Positions 31,180 to 41,107 of a stretch of DNA of 64,000 nt are shown one piece after another. The notes beneath the pieces were generated by a model. It saw only the letters and a program-made list of their open reading frames with translations. It did no database searches and was not told where the DNA came from. Location: assembly GCF_001729485.1 (NCBI RefSeq), contig NZ_CP017157.1:6572001-6636000 (forward strand), read 5' to 3'. Numbering within the stretch: position 1 is the first letter of the stretch; each line of letters begins with the position of its first letter. The position numbers were made by a program, and so were the translations under genes. The DNA is from Streptomyces lydicus. GTDB taxonomy: Bacteria > Actinomycetota > Actinomycetes > Streptomycetales > Streptomycetaceae.

Positions 31180-31392
31180 CGCGGGAGAGTCCCCGGCCGC
31201 CACGGCGGGGCGCCGAAGGAGCAAGTCCTCCCTTGAATCTCTCAGGCCCCTATACCGCGCGGGCGAGGCAGATCTGAAAAGCGAGCCACTGCCCGGTTGC
31301 AGGGGCGGCTCCACCCAAGGTGCAAACCGGGTCCGTTCGCGGTATCCCGGTGAACCTCTCAGGTTCCGATGACAGATGGGGAGAGACGTCCT
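31180..31392 (+). ncRNA. tandem glycine riboswitch upstream of gcvT
   Basis: Two adjacent glycine aptamers. Aptamer 1 (about 31180-31286) has GGAGAG, the core GCCGAAGGAGCAA (31212-31224), AATCTCTCAGGC (31236-31247), a P3b arm and the closing ATCTGAAAAGC. Aptamer 2 (about 31296-31392) has CACCCAAGGTGCAAACC, AACCTCTCAGGTTCCGATGAC and GATGGGGAGAG. This matches the established glycine-riboswitch consensus. In Streptomyces such riboswitches activate glycine-cleavage genes when glycine is high. The gcvT start lies 28 nt downstream, and its GGGAG ribosome-binding site sits in a small CTGG/CCAG hairpin that could be part of the expression platform. Confidence 0.93.
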
Positions 31393-31419
31393 GTCACCCC
31401 TGCCTGGGAGCCCAGAACC

Positions 31420-32547
31420 ATGAGTGATGCCCCCCGCCGCACCGCGCTCGACGCCACCCATCGCGCGCTCGGCGCGACCATGACCGACTTCGCCGGCTGG
31501 GACATGCCGCTGCGCTACAGCAGCGAGCGGGACGAGCACGTCGCCGTCCGCACCCGTGCCGGTCTGTTCGACCTCTCCCACATGGGCGAGATCACCGTCA
31601 CCGGCCCGCGCGCCGCCGACCTGCTCGACTACGCGCTGGTCGGCAACATCGGCGGCGTCAAGACGGGCCGCGCCCGGTACACCATGATCTGTGAGGCCGA
31701 GGGCGGCATCCTCGACGACCTGATCGTCTACCGGCTGGCCGACGAGGAGTACATGGTCGTCGCCAACGCCTCCAACGCCCAGGTGGTGCTGGACGCGCTG
31801 ACCGACCGCGCCGCCGGTTTCGACGCCGTGGTCCGCGACGACCGGGACGCCTACGCGCTGATCGCGGTGCAGGGCCCGGAGTCCCCCGGCATCCTCAAGT
31901 CGGTGACGGACGCCGATCTGGACGGCCTGAAGTACTACGCGGGCCTGCCCGGCACGGTCGCCGGCGTCGACGCGCTGATCGCCCGTACCGGCTACACCGG
32001 CGAGGACGGCTTCGAGCTCTTCGTCCGGCCGGCGGACGCGGTCACCCTGTGGGAGGCGCTGACCGAGGCCGGCAAGGACGCCGGGCTGGTGCCCTGCGGG
32101 CTGTCCTGCCGCGACACGCTGCGCCTGGAGGCCGGCATGCCGCTGTACGGGCACGAGCTGACCACCGCGACCACGCCGTTCGACGCGGGCCTGGGCCGGG
32201 TCGTGAAGTTCGAGAAGACGACCAACGACGGTGACTTCGTGGGCCGCGCCGCGCTGACCGCGGCCGCCGAGCGCGCGGAGACGAACCCGCCGCGCAAGCT
32301 GGTCGGCCTGGTGGCCGAGGGCCGCCGGGTACCGCGCGCCGGATACCCGGTCACCGCCGCGGACGGCACGGTCATCGGCGAGGTGACCTCCGGTGCGCCC
32401 TCCCCCACGCTCGGCAAGCCGATCGCCATCGCCTACGTGGACGCGGCCTACGCCACTCCGGGCACCGAGGGTGTCCGCGTGGACATCCGTGGAAGCCATG
32501 AGCCGTACGAGGTCGTCGCGCTGCCCTTCTACAAGCGGCAGAAGTAA
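31420..32547 (+). CDS. gcvT: glycine cleavage system T protein (aminomethyltransferase)
   Basis: 375 residues from the ATG at 31420. The folate-binding enzyme transfers the methylene of the aminomethyl-lipoyl H protein to tetrahydrofolate, releasing ammonia. Characteristic segments are DFAGWDMPLRYSS, LFDLSHMGEITVTGPRA, RYTMICEAEGGILDDLIVYR (with the functional Asp), RTGYTGEDGFELF and the C-domain EVTSGAPSPTLGKPIAIAYV. It is controlled by the tandem glycine riboswitch and followed by gcvH and glyA. The P protein is not in this window. Confidence 0.97.
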   Translation: MSDAPRRTALDATHRALGATMTDFAGWDMPLRYSSERDEHVAVRTRAGLFDLSHMGEITVTGPRAADLLDYALVGNIGGVKTGRARYTMICEAEGGILDDLIVYRLADEEYMVVANASNAQVVLDALTDRAAGFDAVVRDDRDAYALIAVQGPESPGILKSVTDADLDGLKYYAGLPGTVAGVDALIARTGYTGEDGFELFVRPADAVTLWEALTEAGKDAGLVPCGLSCRDTLRLEAGMPLYGHELTTATTPFDAGLGRVVKFEKTTNDGDFVGRAALTAAAERAETNPPRKLVGLVAEGRRVPRAGYPVTAADGTVIGEVTSGAPSPTLGKPIAIAYVDAAYATPGTEGVRVDIRGSHEPYEVVALPFYKRQK

Positions 32548-32670
32548 CGGCTGCTCGTCCGCGGACCGGCACCGGCGCGCCCCGCGCGTCCCACCACAAG
32601 ACCCGCCCCTCGGCCGCACCGGGGGCGACCCCCTTCACGACCACACCCTCGCGTACAGGAGAATCGAGCC

Positions 32671-33048
32671 ATGAGCAACCCCCAGCAGCTGCGCTACAGC
32701 AAGGAGCACGAGTGGCTGTCGACCGCCGAGGACGGCGTCTCGACGGTCGGGATCACCGAGCACGCCGCCAACGCGCTCGGCGATGTCGTCTACGTGCAGC
32801 TCCCTGAGGCCGGCTCCACGATCACGGCGGGCGAGACCTGCGGTGAGCTGGAGTCGACCAAGTCGGTCAGCGATCTCTACGCGCCCGTGGACGGCGAGAT
32901 CGTGGAGATCAACGAGGACGTCGTCAGCGACCCGTCGCTGGTGAACTCCGCCCCGTTCGAGGGCGGTTGGCTGTTCAAGGTGAAGATCAGCGGCGAGCCG
33001 GGCGAGCTGCTGTCGGCCGACGAGTACGCCGCGTTCATCCAGAGCTGA
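32671..33048 (+). CDS. gcvH: glycine cleavage system H protein
   Basis: 125 residues from the ATG at 32671, with AGGAG 8-9 nt upstream. It is a lipoyl-carrier protein of the usual size. The lipoylated lysine is Lys64 in [20 protein letters not shown], and the YSKEHEWL start and GWLFKVKI end are typical. It shuttles the aminomethyl group between GcvP, GcvT and the dihydrolipoamide dehydrogenase. It is separated from gcvT by 123 bp without a clear terminator, so probably in the same riboswitch-controlled transcript. Confidence 0.97.
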   Translation: MSNPQQLRYSKEHEWLSTAEDGVSTVGITEHAANALGDVVYVQLPEAGSTITAGETCGELESTKSVSDLYAPVDGEIVEINEDVVSDPSLVNSAPFEGGWLFKVKISGEPGELLSADEYAAFIQS

Positions 33049-33142
33049 CGCCCTCCCTCCCCAGCCACCGCCGGTAGGTACCCCCTCCCGACCTCCGCCC
33101 CAGAAGACGGTGCCGCGCGCCGACCCCTTCTTAGGAACTCTC

Positions 33143-34399
33143 ATGTCGATTCTCAACAGCTCCCTGCACGAGCTGGACCCCGATGTCGCCGCCGCCGTGG
33201 ACGCCGAGCTGCACCGCCAGCAGTCCACCCTCGAGATGATCGCCTCGGAGAACTTCGCCCCCGCCGCCGTCATGGAGGCTCAGGGGTCGGTCCTGACCAA
33301 CAAGTACGCCGAGGGCTACCCCGGCCGCCGCTACTACGGCGGCTGCGAGCACGTCGACGTCGTCGAGCAGATCGCCATCGACCGGATCAAGGCCCTCTTC
33401 GGGGCCGAGGCCGCGAACGTCCAGCCGCACTCCGGTGCCCAGGCCAACGCCGCCGCCATGTTCGCCCTGCTCAAGCCGGGCGACACGATCATGGGCCTCA
33501 ACCTCGCCCACGGCGGCCACCTGACCCACGGCATGAAGATCAACTTCTCCGGCAAGCTCTACAACGTGGTGCCCTACCACGTCGGTGAGGACGGCCTGGT
33601 CGACATGGACGAGGTCGAGCGCCTCGCCAAGGAGACCCAGCCGAAGCTGATCGTCGCCGGCTGGTCCGCCTACCCCCGCCAGCTCGACTTCGCCGCCTTC
33701 CGCCGCATCGCGGACGAGGTCGGCGCCTACCTCATGGTCGACATGGCCCACTTCGCCGGCCTCGTCGCCGCGGGCCTGCACCCCAACCCGGTGCCGCACG
33801 CCCACGTCGTCACCACCACCACCCACAAGACCCTCGGTGGTCCCCGCGGCGGCGTGATCCTGTCCACCCAGGAGCTCGCCAAGAAGATCAACTCCGCGGT
33901 CTTCCCCGGCCAGCAGGGCGGCCCGCTCGAACACGTCATCGCCGCCAAGGCCGTCTCCTTCAAGGTCGCCGCCTCCGACGACTTCAAGGAGCGCCAGGAG
34001 CGCACCCTCGAAGGCGCCAAGATCCTCGCCGAGCGCCTCACCCGTGAGGACGCCAAGGCCGTCGGCGTCGACGTCCTGACCGGCGGCACCGACGTCCACC
34101 TCGTCCTGGTCGACCTGCGCAACAGCGACCTCGACGGCCAGCAGGCCGAGGACCGCCTGCACGAGGTCGGCATCACCGTCAACCGCAACGCGATCCCCAA
34201 CGACCCCCGCCCGCCGATGGTCACCTCCGGCCTGCGCATCGGCACCCCGGCCCTGGCCACCCGCGGCTTCCGGGCCGAGGACTTCCGCGAGGTCGCCGAC
34301 ATCATCGCGGAGGCGCTCAAGCCCAGCTACGACGCCGAAGCCCTCAAGGCCCGCGTCACCGCCCTCGCCGAGAAGTTCCCGCTCTACCCGTCCCTGTGA
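33143..34399 (+). CDS. glyA: serine hydroxymethyltransferase
   Basis: 418 residues from the ATG at 33143. A PLP enzyme interconverting glycine plus methylene-tetrahydrofolate with serine. The PLP lysine is Lys229 in [37 protein letters not shown] and [18 protein letters not shown] are the expected signatures. It uses the methylene-THF made by the glycine cleavage system, completing conversion of two glycines to one serine. It lies 94 bp after gcvH and is followed by two strong hairpins that end the transcript. Confidence 0.97.
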   Translation: MSILNSSLHELDPDVAAAVDAELHRQQSTLEMIASENFAPAAVMEAQGSVLTNKYAEGYPGRRYYGGCEHVDVVEQIAIDRIKALFGAEAANVQPHSGAQANAAAMFALLKPGDTIMGLNLAHGGHLTHGMKINFSGKLYNVVPYHVGEDGLVDMDEVERLAKETQPKLIVAGWSAYPRQLDFAAFRRIADEVGAYLMVDMAHFAGLVAAGLHPNPVPHAHVVTTTTHKTLGGPRGGVILSTQELAKKINSAVFPGQQGGPLEHVIAAKAVSFKVAASDDFKERQERTLEGAKILAERLTREDAKAVGVDVLTGGTDVHLVLVDLRNSDLDGQQAEDRLHEVGITVNRNAIPNDPRPPMVTSGLRIGTPALATRGFRAEDFREVADIIAEALKPSYDAEALKARVTALAEKFPLYPSL

Positions 34400-34417
34400 C
34401 GCGTCTCATGCGGTGAA

Positions 34418-34450
34418 CCCCCGGCCCGCCGGACTTCGGCGGGCCGGGGG
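34418..34450 (+). terminator. first of two tandem hairpins after glyA
   Basis: CCCCCGGCCCGCC-GGACTTC-GGCGGGCCGGGGG, a perfect 13-bp stem, 19 nt past the stop codon. Confidence 0.88.
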
Positions 34451-34459
34451 CCGAACGGG

Positions 34460-34494
34460 CCATGAGCCCGGGGCCGTTGGTCCCGGGCTCATGC
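34460..34494 (+). terminator. second of two tandem hairpins after glyA
   Basis: GCATGAGCCCGGG (34460-34472) pairs perfectly with CCCGGGCTCATGC (34482-34494) across a 9-nt loop. It lies 9 nt after the first hairpin, before the permease gene. Confidence 0.75.
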
Positions 34495-34640
34495 TCTGCG
34501 CAGCCCGTTGTCGCCCCGCCGTCGGCACATCCGAAGGAATCCCGGGTCTTTGGCCACAAATAAGGTGGTCGACGGCACAGAACAGCGACCCTTTCAACGG
34601 CGAGGGGGCATCGACGACGGCAGGACGGACCACACCTCCC

Positions 34641-36317
34641 ATGGACATGAGCGCGGGCGACCGCAAGGGGCTCAGCCTCTTCGCCCTCATCATGATCGGC
34701 ATCGGATCGATCTTCGGCTCCGGCTGGCTCTTCGGCGCCGGCGCCGCCGCCCAGGTGGCGGGGCCCGCGGCACTGGTCGCCTGGGTGATCGGCGCCGTCT
34801 TCATCGGCATGATCGCGATGTCCTACGCGGAGGTCGGCGCGGCCTACCCGATCCCCGGCGGCATGGCCCGCTACGGCCATCTCTCGCACGGGCCGGTCCT
34901 CGGCTTCCTGACCGGCTGGGCGGTGTGGATCGCGGTCGCCTCGCTGATCCCCATCGAATCGATCGCCGCCACCCAGTACATGACGTCCTGGGACGTCGAC
35001 TGGGCACAGGGCCTGGTCGACCCGGCGTCCCACCGGCTCACCCTCTCCGGCACGGTCACCGCGCTGGTCCTGACCGTGGTCCTCTGGCTGACCTGCTACT
35101 GGTCGGTCCGGCTGCTGGCCCGCGCCAACACCGTGCTCACCCTGGTGAAGTTCGCCATCCCGGTGCTCGCGGTGGCCGCGCTGATCGCCTCCGGCTTCCA
35201 CACCTCCAACTTCACCGCGCACGGCGGCTTCGCCCCGTACGGCTGGCCGGCCGTGCTCACCGCCGTCACCACCTGCGGCGTGGTCTTCGCCTTCAACGGC
35301 TTCCAGGCCGTGGTCAACCTCGGCGGCGCGGCCAGGAACCCCGGCCGGGCCATCCCCGTCGCGCTGGCCGGCGCGCTCGCGCTGGGCCTGGTGCTCTACC
35401 TGGCGCTGCAGACCGCGTACCTGGGGGCGGTGCCGCCCGGGCAGCTCGCGCGGGCCGGCGGCTGGCAGGGCGTGGACCTCAACTCGCCGTTCGCCGACCT
35501 CGCCAAGCTGCTGATGCTGCACTGGGTGGTCACCATGCTGCAGTTCGGCGCCTTCATCTCGCCGGCCGGTTCCAACATCGCCAATGTCGCCTCGGCCGCG
35601 TACATGGTGACCAACCTCGCGGAGACCGGCTTCTTCCCCCGGAAGCTGGCGGCGGTGCACCCCCGCTACGGGACCGCGCGCCCCGCGATGTGGCTCAACC
35701 TCGGCTTCTCCGTCCTGCTGCTGCTGACCGTCGGACGCAGCTGGCAGGCGCTGGCCGGGGTGGTCTCGGCGGCCATGGTGATCTCGTACCTGATCGGCCC
35801 GATCGCGGTGGGCGTGCTGCGGCGGACCCGGCCCGGGCTGCCCCGACCCTTCCGGCTGCCCGCCGCCGGGGTCCTGTGCCCGGTCACCTTCGCGTTCGCG
35901 GCCTGCGCGCTGTACTGGTCGAAGTGGCCGGACACCGGGAAGGTCGCCCTGCTGACGCTGGTGTCCGTGCCGGTCGCGGTGCTGGTGCTGCGGCGCAAGG
36001 GCGCGGGCGCGACGGGCCGCGCGGCGTCGGACCGGCTGCGCTCGCAGCTCGCGCCGGCCTGGTGGATGATCCTCTTCCTGGTCTGGATGGCGACGCTGTC
36101 CGCGCTGGGCAGCCCCGACTTCGGCGGCCGCGGCCTGATCCCCGGCGGTCTGGACATCGCCCTGGTCGCGCTCACCGCCCCGGCCTTCTACTTCTGGGCC
36201 GTACGGGCCGGGGTCAGGGCGCACGAGGCGGGCCTGACCGGCACGGAGCCCGCCACCGCGGCGGCTCCGGCACCCATTGTTACCCCCGACGACGGACGCC
36301 CGATGGTTTCCGTCTGA
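34641..36317 (+). CDS. APC-superfamily amino acid permease
   Basis: 558 residues from the ATG at 34641 (a second ATG at 34647 is equally good). About 12-14 membrane helices; the APC first-helix motif GIGSIFGSGWLFGAGAAAQVA includes the broken-helix GSGW. The TM6-like segment CGVVFAFNGFQAVVNLGGAA and a conserved loop EAARNPGR-like ARNPGRAIP are present. Lying between glyA and sdaA, it plausibly imports serine or a related amino acid (inference). It starts after a double terminator, so it has its own promoter. Confidence 0.88.
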   Translation: MDMSAGDRKGLSLFALIMIGIGSIFGSGWLFGAGAAAQVAGPAALVAWVIGAVFIGMIAMSYAEVGAAYPIPGGMARYGHLSHGPVLGFLTGWAVWIAVASLIPIESIAATQYMTSWDVDWAQGLVDPASHRLTLSGTVTALVLTVVLWLTCYWSVRLLARANTVLTLVKFAIPVLAVAALIASGFHTSNFTAHGGFAPYGWPAVLTAVTTCGVVFAFNGFQAVVNLGGAARNPGRAIPVALAGALALGLVLYLALQTAYLGAVPPGQLARAGGWQGVDLNSPFADLAKLLMLHWVVTMLQFGAFISPAGSNIANVASAAYMVTNLAETGFFPRKLAAVHPRYGTARPAMWLNLGFSVLLLLTVGRSWQALAGVVSAAMVISYLIGPIAVGVLRRTRPGLPRPFRLPAAGVLCPVTFAFAACALYWSKWPDTGKVALLTLVSVPVAVLVLRRKGAGATGRAASDRLRSQLAPAWWMILFLVWMATLSALGSPDFGGRGLIPGGLDIALVALTAPAFYFWAVRAGVRAHEAGLTGTEPATAAAPAPIVTPDDGRPMVSV

Positions 36318-36440
36318 GGGCACCGCGCCGGGTCCGCGTTACGCTCGAAAACCGGCACGGAATCGAACCCCTCCCCACAGCTTTTCGTCCGCTTCACCCG
36401 CTCCACCGTCCACCACGAGCAGACAAGGGAGTCCGCCACC

Positions 36441-37826
<1,386 letters not shown>

Positions 37827-37834
37827 CGTGCCGG

Positions 37835-37862
37835 CCGCCGGCCCCGGGCGCGGGGCCGGCGG
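37835..37862. terminator. hairpin between convergent sdaA and small Cys protein genes
   Basis: CCGCCGGCCCC-GGGCGC-GGGGCCGGCGG, a perfect 11-bp stem with a 6-nt loop. Confidence 0.8.
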
Positions 37863-37869
37863 TCGGGCG

Positions 37870-38184
37870 CTATCTGCCGATCTCCCAGGCGCAGGGCGGG
37901 AGTTCGCGGGCCCGGGAGTAGATGTCCAGGGCCTGGCGCGCCGGGACGAAGGGGTGGACGCGGGCGCCTTCGAGGCCGGCCAGCAGGCGGGCGCAGTGCT
38001 GGACGCAGCCCGCGACCTCCCTGCCGTGGCGGTCGACGATGGTGGCGGCGTCGTGCGGGCCCTCGCAGGGGGTGGGGTCCTTGGCCGCCGCGGCGGGGCA
38101 GCGGCCGGTGCGGGCCGCCGTGGGCGGCAGGGCCTCCCCGGCCGGTGCGGGGCGCGGGGTCGGGGCGTCGAGCGGCTGATTCAT
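37870..38184 (-). CDS. small Cys-containing Streptomyces protein of unknown function
   Basis: 104 residues from the ATG at 38184 ([16 protein letters not shown]), with GGGGGA upstream. A Pro/Ala-rich head is followed by [40 protein letters not shown] and [16 protein letters not shown]. The four cysteines and nearby His could bind metal, but this is speculative. I recall similar unnamed proteins across Streptomyces. The 38185-38418 region upstream contains no further gene I can support. Confidence 0.6.
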   Translation of the reverse strand: MNQPLDAPTPRPAPAGEALPPTAARTGRCPAAAAKDPTPCEGPHDAATIVDRHGREVAGCVQHCARLLAGLEGARVHPFVPARQALDIYSRARELPPCAWEIGR

Positions 38185-38418
38185 GGCGTGGTGTCCCCCG
38201 GTTGATGCGGTGGTACGTGCCGTGGGCGCGGCTCCGGGGTGGCGCGATTGCTGCGGTCCCCGGGGCCCAGGACAGTGCTGCTCGGTGCGGGAGCCGTCCA
38301 TGCCGCCTTGGGGAAGACCTGGTCCGATCGTCAGCTCTTCATGGGAATACGCGCCAAAAAGGGGCGTACGGCGCACAAAGCAGCGCGTACGGAGGCGCGC
38401 GCGACGCGCACGCGGCCC

Positions 38419-39192
38419 TCACGCGGGGCCGGCACCGCCCGGTTCGGGAATCCCGTCCGCCGCGTCCCGGTCCGGGAGGGCGTACCGCTCCAGGAGCAGC
38501 GCGAGGCTCAGCACGGTACCGGCCAGCAGCCAGCCGCCCAGCACGTCGCCGGGCCAGTGGACGCCCAGGTAGACCCGGGTGAGCCCGACCGCGACGGCCC
38601 AGAGGGCGAGCACCGCGCACCAGGTACGGGCCGGGCCCCGGCCGGCGTACCGGGCGACCCCCCAGGCCAGGAGGCCGGCGGCGAGCGCGGAGGTGGTCGC
38701 GTGGCCGGAGGGGAAGGCGTAGCCGGAGGCGCGCCCGGCCCAGTCGGCGAGCAACGGCCGCGGCCGGGCGAGCAGCTCCATCAGGCCGTAGCGGACGGCC
38801 TGGCCGACGGCGAGGACGGCCACCGCGCAGCCGACCGCGCGCAGCCGTCCGCGCGCGCCGCGACCGGCCAGCAGGCCCGCAAGGACGGCCATCAGGTACG
38901 GCACCGGGCCGGTTCCGGTGGCGGTCAGCGCGCCGGCCGCCGAGCGCAGCGGTTCCCCGCGGTGCGCCAGGGCCCAGCGGTGGGCGGCCACTTCGGGGGC
39001 GAGCGGGGCGCCGTGCCGTACCGCGACGGTGACGGCCACGGCGGTGAACAGCGCGGCGCAGAGCGCGGCGAGCGCGAGGAGCGTCCGGGTACCGGGGCGC
39101 GGGCCGGGGCGGGCGCCCCGGCGACCCGGCTGCGGCACCGGTCCGGCGCCCCGCTCCGGTCCGGTCTCCGCGTCCCCTGCGGGCCCGGTCAC
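38419..39192 (-). CDS. PAP2-family phosphatase, membrane, copy 1
   Basis: 257 residues from a GTG at 39192 that overlaps the upstream PAP2 stop by 4 bp. After a Pro/Gly/Arg-rich cytosolic head, about six helices are seen. Phosphatase motifs are C1 RYGLMELLARPRP (the usual Lys is not obvious), C2 YAFPSGHATTS and C3 TRVYLGVHWPGDVLGG. It probably dephosphorylates undecaprenyl or phosphatidic lipid phosphates at the outer face of the membrane. Confidence 0.88.
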   Translation of the reverse strand: MTGPAGDAETGPERGAGPVPQPGRRGARPGPRPGTRTLLALAALCAALFTAVAVTVAVRHGAPLAPEVAAHRWALAHRGEPLRSAAGALTATGTGPVPYLMAVLAGLLAGRGARGRLRAVGCAVAVLAVGQAVRYGLMELLARPRPLLADWAGRASGYAFPSGHATTSALAAGLLAWGVARYAGRGPARTWCAVLALWAVAVGLTRVYLGVHWPGDVLGGWLLAGTVLSLALLLERYALPDRDAADGIPEPGGAGPA

Positions 39193-39794
39193 CGCGCGGC
39201 CACCAGAGGGCGCAGCCGGGTGGCACCGATCCGGTCGACGACCGGCGCCGCGCGGCCGGCCAGGGGCGTGAGCCACCAGGCGACGAGGGTGCCGACGAGC
39301 AGGCCGACGGCGGCGTCGTGCGGGTAGTGTGCGCCGATCCAGACGCGGGAGGCCGCCATCAGGAGCGCGGCGGGTACGGCGATCCGGCCGAGCCGCCGGT
39401 CGCACAGGAGGAGGGCGACCGCGGCGGCCGCCGCGATGGCGGAGTGGTTGCTGGGGAAGGACCAGTCCCCGAGGCCGGGGCAGACCTCGACCGTGACGGT
39501 GTGCAGCGTGCGGCAGGGCCGCTGTTCGTCGAAGAGGCTCTTGAGCACGTCGTTGAGCAGGAAGGCGGCGACCACGACGGCGGGGGCGGCCAGCGCCCGC
39601 GCCACGGCGCCCGCCCCGCTGCGCCGCGCCCGCCACCACGCGAGCAGCATGAGCACCGCGAAGAGGACGAGTCCGTAGTCGCTGAAGCCGGTGATGACGG
39701 TGTTCAGGCCGTGCGGGGCGTGCCGGGCCAGGTGGGTGACCGCGACGTAGGCGCCGCCGTCGATCGAGGCTCCGCCGAAGGCGAGGTGGTTCAC
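39189..39794 (-). CDS. PAP2-family phosphatase, membrane, copy 2
   Basis: 201 residues from the GTG at 39794, with AAGGAG 6 nt upstream. The three phosphatase motifs are complete: KSLFDEQRP, WSFPSNHSAIA and SRVWIGAHYPHDAAVG. Five to six helices are visible. It is similar in class to the C55-PP phosphatase BcrC. It is translationally coupled to the second PAP2 gene, so the two may work together on polyprenyl or glycerolipid phosphates. Confidence 0.9.
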   Translation of the reverse strand: MNHLAFGGASIDGGAYVAVTHLARHAPHGLNTVITGFSDYGLVLFAVLMLLAWWRARRSGAGAVARALAAPAVVVAAFLLNDVLKSLFDEQRPCRTLHTVTVEVCPGLGDWSFPSNHSAIAAAAAVALLLCDRRLGRIAVPAALLMAASRVWIGAHYPHDAAVGLLVGTLVAWWLTPLAGRAAPVVDRIGATRLRPLVAAR

Positions 39795-39852
39795 GGGTGC
39801 TCCTTGGCGGCGTGCGGGGGTTACGGGGGTGCGGGCGGGCGGCGGGGCCGGG

Positions 39853-40566
39853 TCAGGTGCCGGGCGGCGGGGTCGGGGTGTCGCCGGGGGTCGCGGCCGG
39901 GCGGCGGCGGGCGCGGAGCACTTCGAGGGCGATCGGGGTCAGCGAGACCAGCACCACGAGGGCGACGATCGGCAGCAGATAGCGGTCGACGTTCGGTACG
40001 GACGCGCCCAGCGCGTATCCCGCGAGGGTGAGGCCGAGCGTCCAGACCAGGCCGCCGGTGACCTGCCAGAGGGTGAAGGTGCGGGCCGGCACGTTGAGGG
40101 CGCCGGCCAACGGGTTGAGGACGGTGCGCACGACGGGGACGAAGCGGGCCAGGACGATGGCCTTGGCGTGGCCGTAGCGGGTCAGGTACTCCTCGGCGCG
40201 GGCGGCGCCCTCGCGCAGCTTGCGGGCGCGACTGCGGGCGAGCAGGCTGCGGCCGCCGCGCCGGCCGATCCAGTAGCCGGTCTGCGAGCCGGCGAGCGTG
40301 CCGGCCGCGGCGGCGGCGAGCACCTGCGGCAGGGCGAGGTGGACGGCACCGCCGGCGCCCGGGACGCACAGCAGCCCGGCGGTGAAGAGCAGCGAGTCGC
40401 CGGGCAGGAAGAAGCCGACGAGCAGCCCGGTCTCGGCGAAGAGGACGACGGCGACGCCGACGGCGCCGAAGGTCGCGAGCAGCGAGCCGGCGTCGAGCAC
40501 GTCGACGGCCTGGCCCATGCCCGCCGCGCCTCCCGTCACCTGCGCGAATGCGGCGGCTACGGCCAT
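39853..40566 (-). CDS. DedA-family membrane protein
   Basis: 237 residues from the ATG at 40566, with GGAGGGG about 9 nt upstream; an in-frame ATG at 40584 is less well placed. DedA/VTT-domain motifs are FAETGLLVGFFLPGDSLLFT, GSQTGYWIGRRGG, the re-entrant ARFVPVVRTVLNPLAGAL (with the functional Arg) and GLVWTLGLTLAGY. The family includes undecaprenyl-phosphate flippases and proteins affecting drug tolerance. It is divergent from a BlaI-type repressor gene with an operator between them, and downstream of it lie lipid-phosphate phosphatases. A shared role in carrier-lipid recycling is inferred. Confidence 0.9.
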   Translation of the reverse strand: MAVAAAFAQVTGGAAGMGQAVDVLDAGSLLATFGAVGVAVVLFAETGLLVGFFLPGDSLLFTAGLLCVPGAGGAVHLALPQVLAAAAAGTLAGSQTGYWIGRRGGRSLLARSRARKLREGAARAEEYLTRYGHAKAIVLARFVPVVRTVLNPLAGALNVPARTFTLWQVTGGLVWTLGLTLAGYALGASVPNVDRYLLPIVALVVLVSLTPIALEVLRARRRPAATPGDTPTPPPGT

Positions 40567-40621
40567 GTCGGTGGCCCCTCCCATAATGGTTGCGGGCCTG
40601 CCGGGCGGCCGGCCCGACCGA

Positions 40622-40653
40622 CTACAGTCACGTAGACGGTCTACGAACTGTAG
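40622..40653. promoter_or_regulatory. BlaI/MecI-type operator between dedA-like and blaI-like genes
   Basis: CTACAGT (40622-40628) and ACTGTAG (40647-40653) form an outer inverted repeat enclosing GTAGAC-G-GTCTAC (40632-40644). TACA/TGTA half-sites are the known recognition elements of BlaI/MecI repressors. The location between divergent genes suggests joint control. Confidence 0.7.
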
Positions 40654-40678
40654 ACGACAACCAGCTGAAGGGCGTTCC

Positions 40679-41107
40679 ATGTCGCAGACACCCCCCGCGC
40701 GGCGACGCCCCGCCGGCGAGCTGGAGGCGAGCGTGCTCGCCGCGCTCTGGGCGGCCGGGGTGCCGCTGAGCCCGGCCGAGGTGCAGGGCGCCCTCGGCGG
40801 CCGGCTGGCCCGTACGACCGTCACGACGATCCTCACCCGGCTGCACGACAAGGGGGCGGTCTCCCGCTCCCGGGCCGGCCGGGGCTTCGCGTACTCCCCG
40901 ATACAGGACTCCGCGGGGCTGACCGCCCGGCGGATGCGCAGCGAACTCGACAAGCAGGACGACCGCGGCACCGCGCTGGCCCGCTTCGTCTCGCAGCTGA
41001 CCGACGAGGACGAGCAGCTGCTGCGCACCCTCCTGGAGGGCGCGGGCGGCGACGCGGCGCCGGCACCGGACGCCGGCCCGCGGACCGGCCCCGGGGCCGC
41101 CCCGTGA
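40679..41107 (+). CDS. BlaI/MecI/CopY-family transcriptional repressor
   Basis: 142 residues from the ATG at 40679. The winged helix covers residues about 10-80: ELEASVLAALWAAGVPLSPA, ARTTVTTILTRLHDKGAVS and GRGFAYSPI. The C-terminal dimerisation region is LARFVSQLTDEDEQLLRTLL. Members are inactivated by cleavage by a partner M56 peptidase. Here that partner gene overlaps its stop by 4 bp (GTGA). The operator upstream has the expected TACA/TGTA arms. Confidence 0.93.
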   Translation: MSQTPPARRRPAGELEASVLAALWAAGVPLSPAEVQGALGGRLARTTVTTILTRLHDKGAVSRSRAGRGFAYSPIQDSAGLTARRMRSELDKQDDRGTALARFVSQLTDEDEQLLRTLLEGAGGDAAPAPDAGPRTGPGAAP

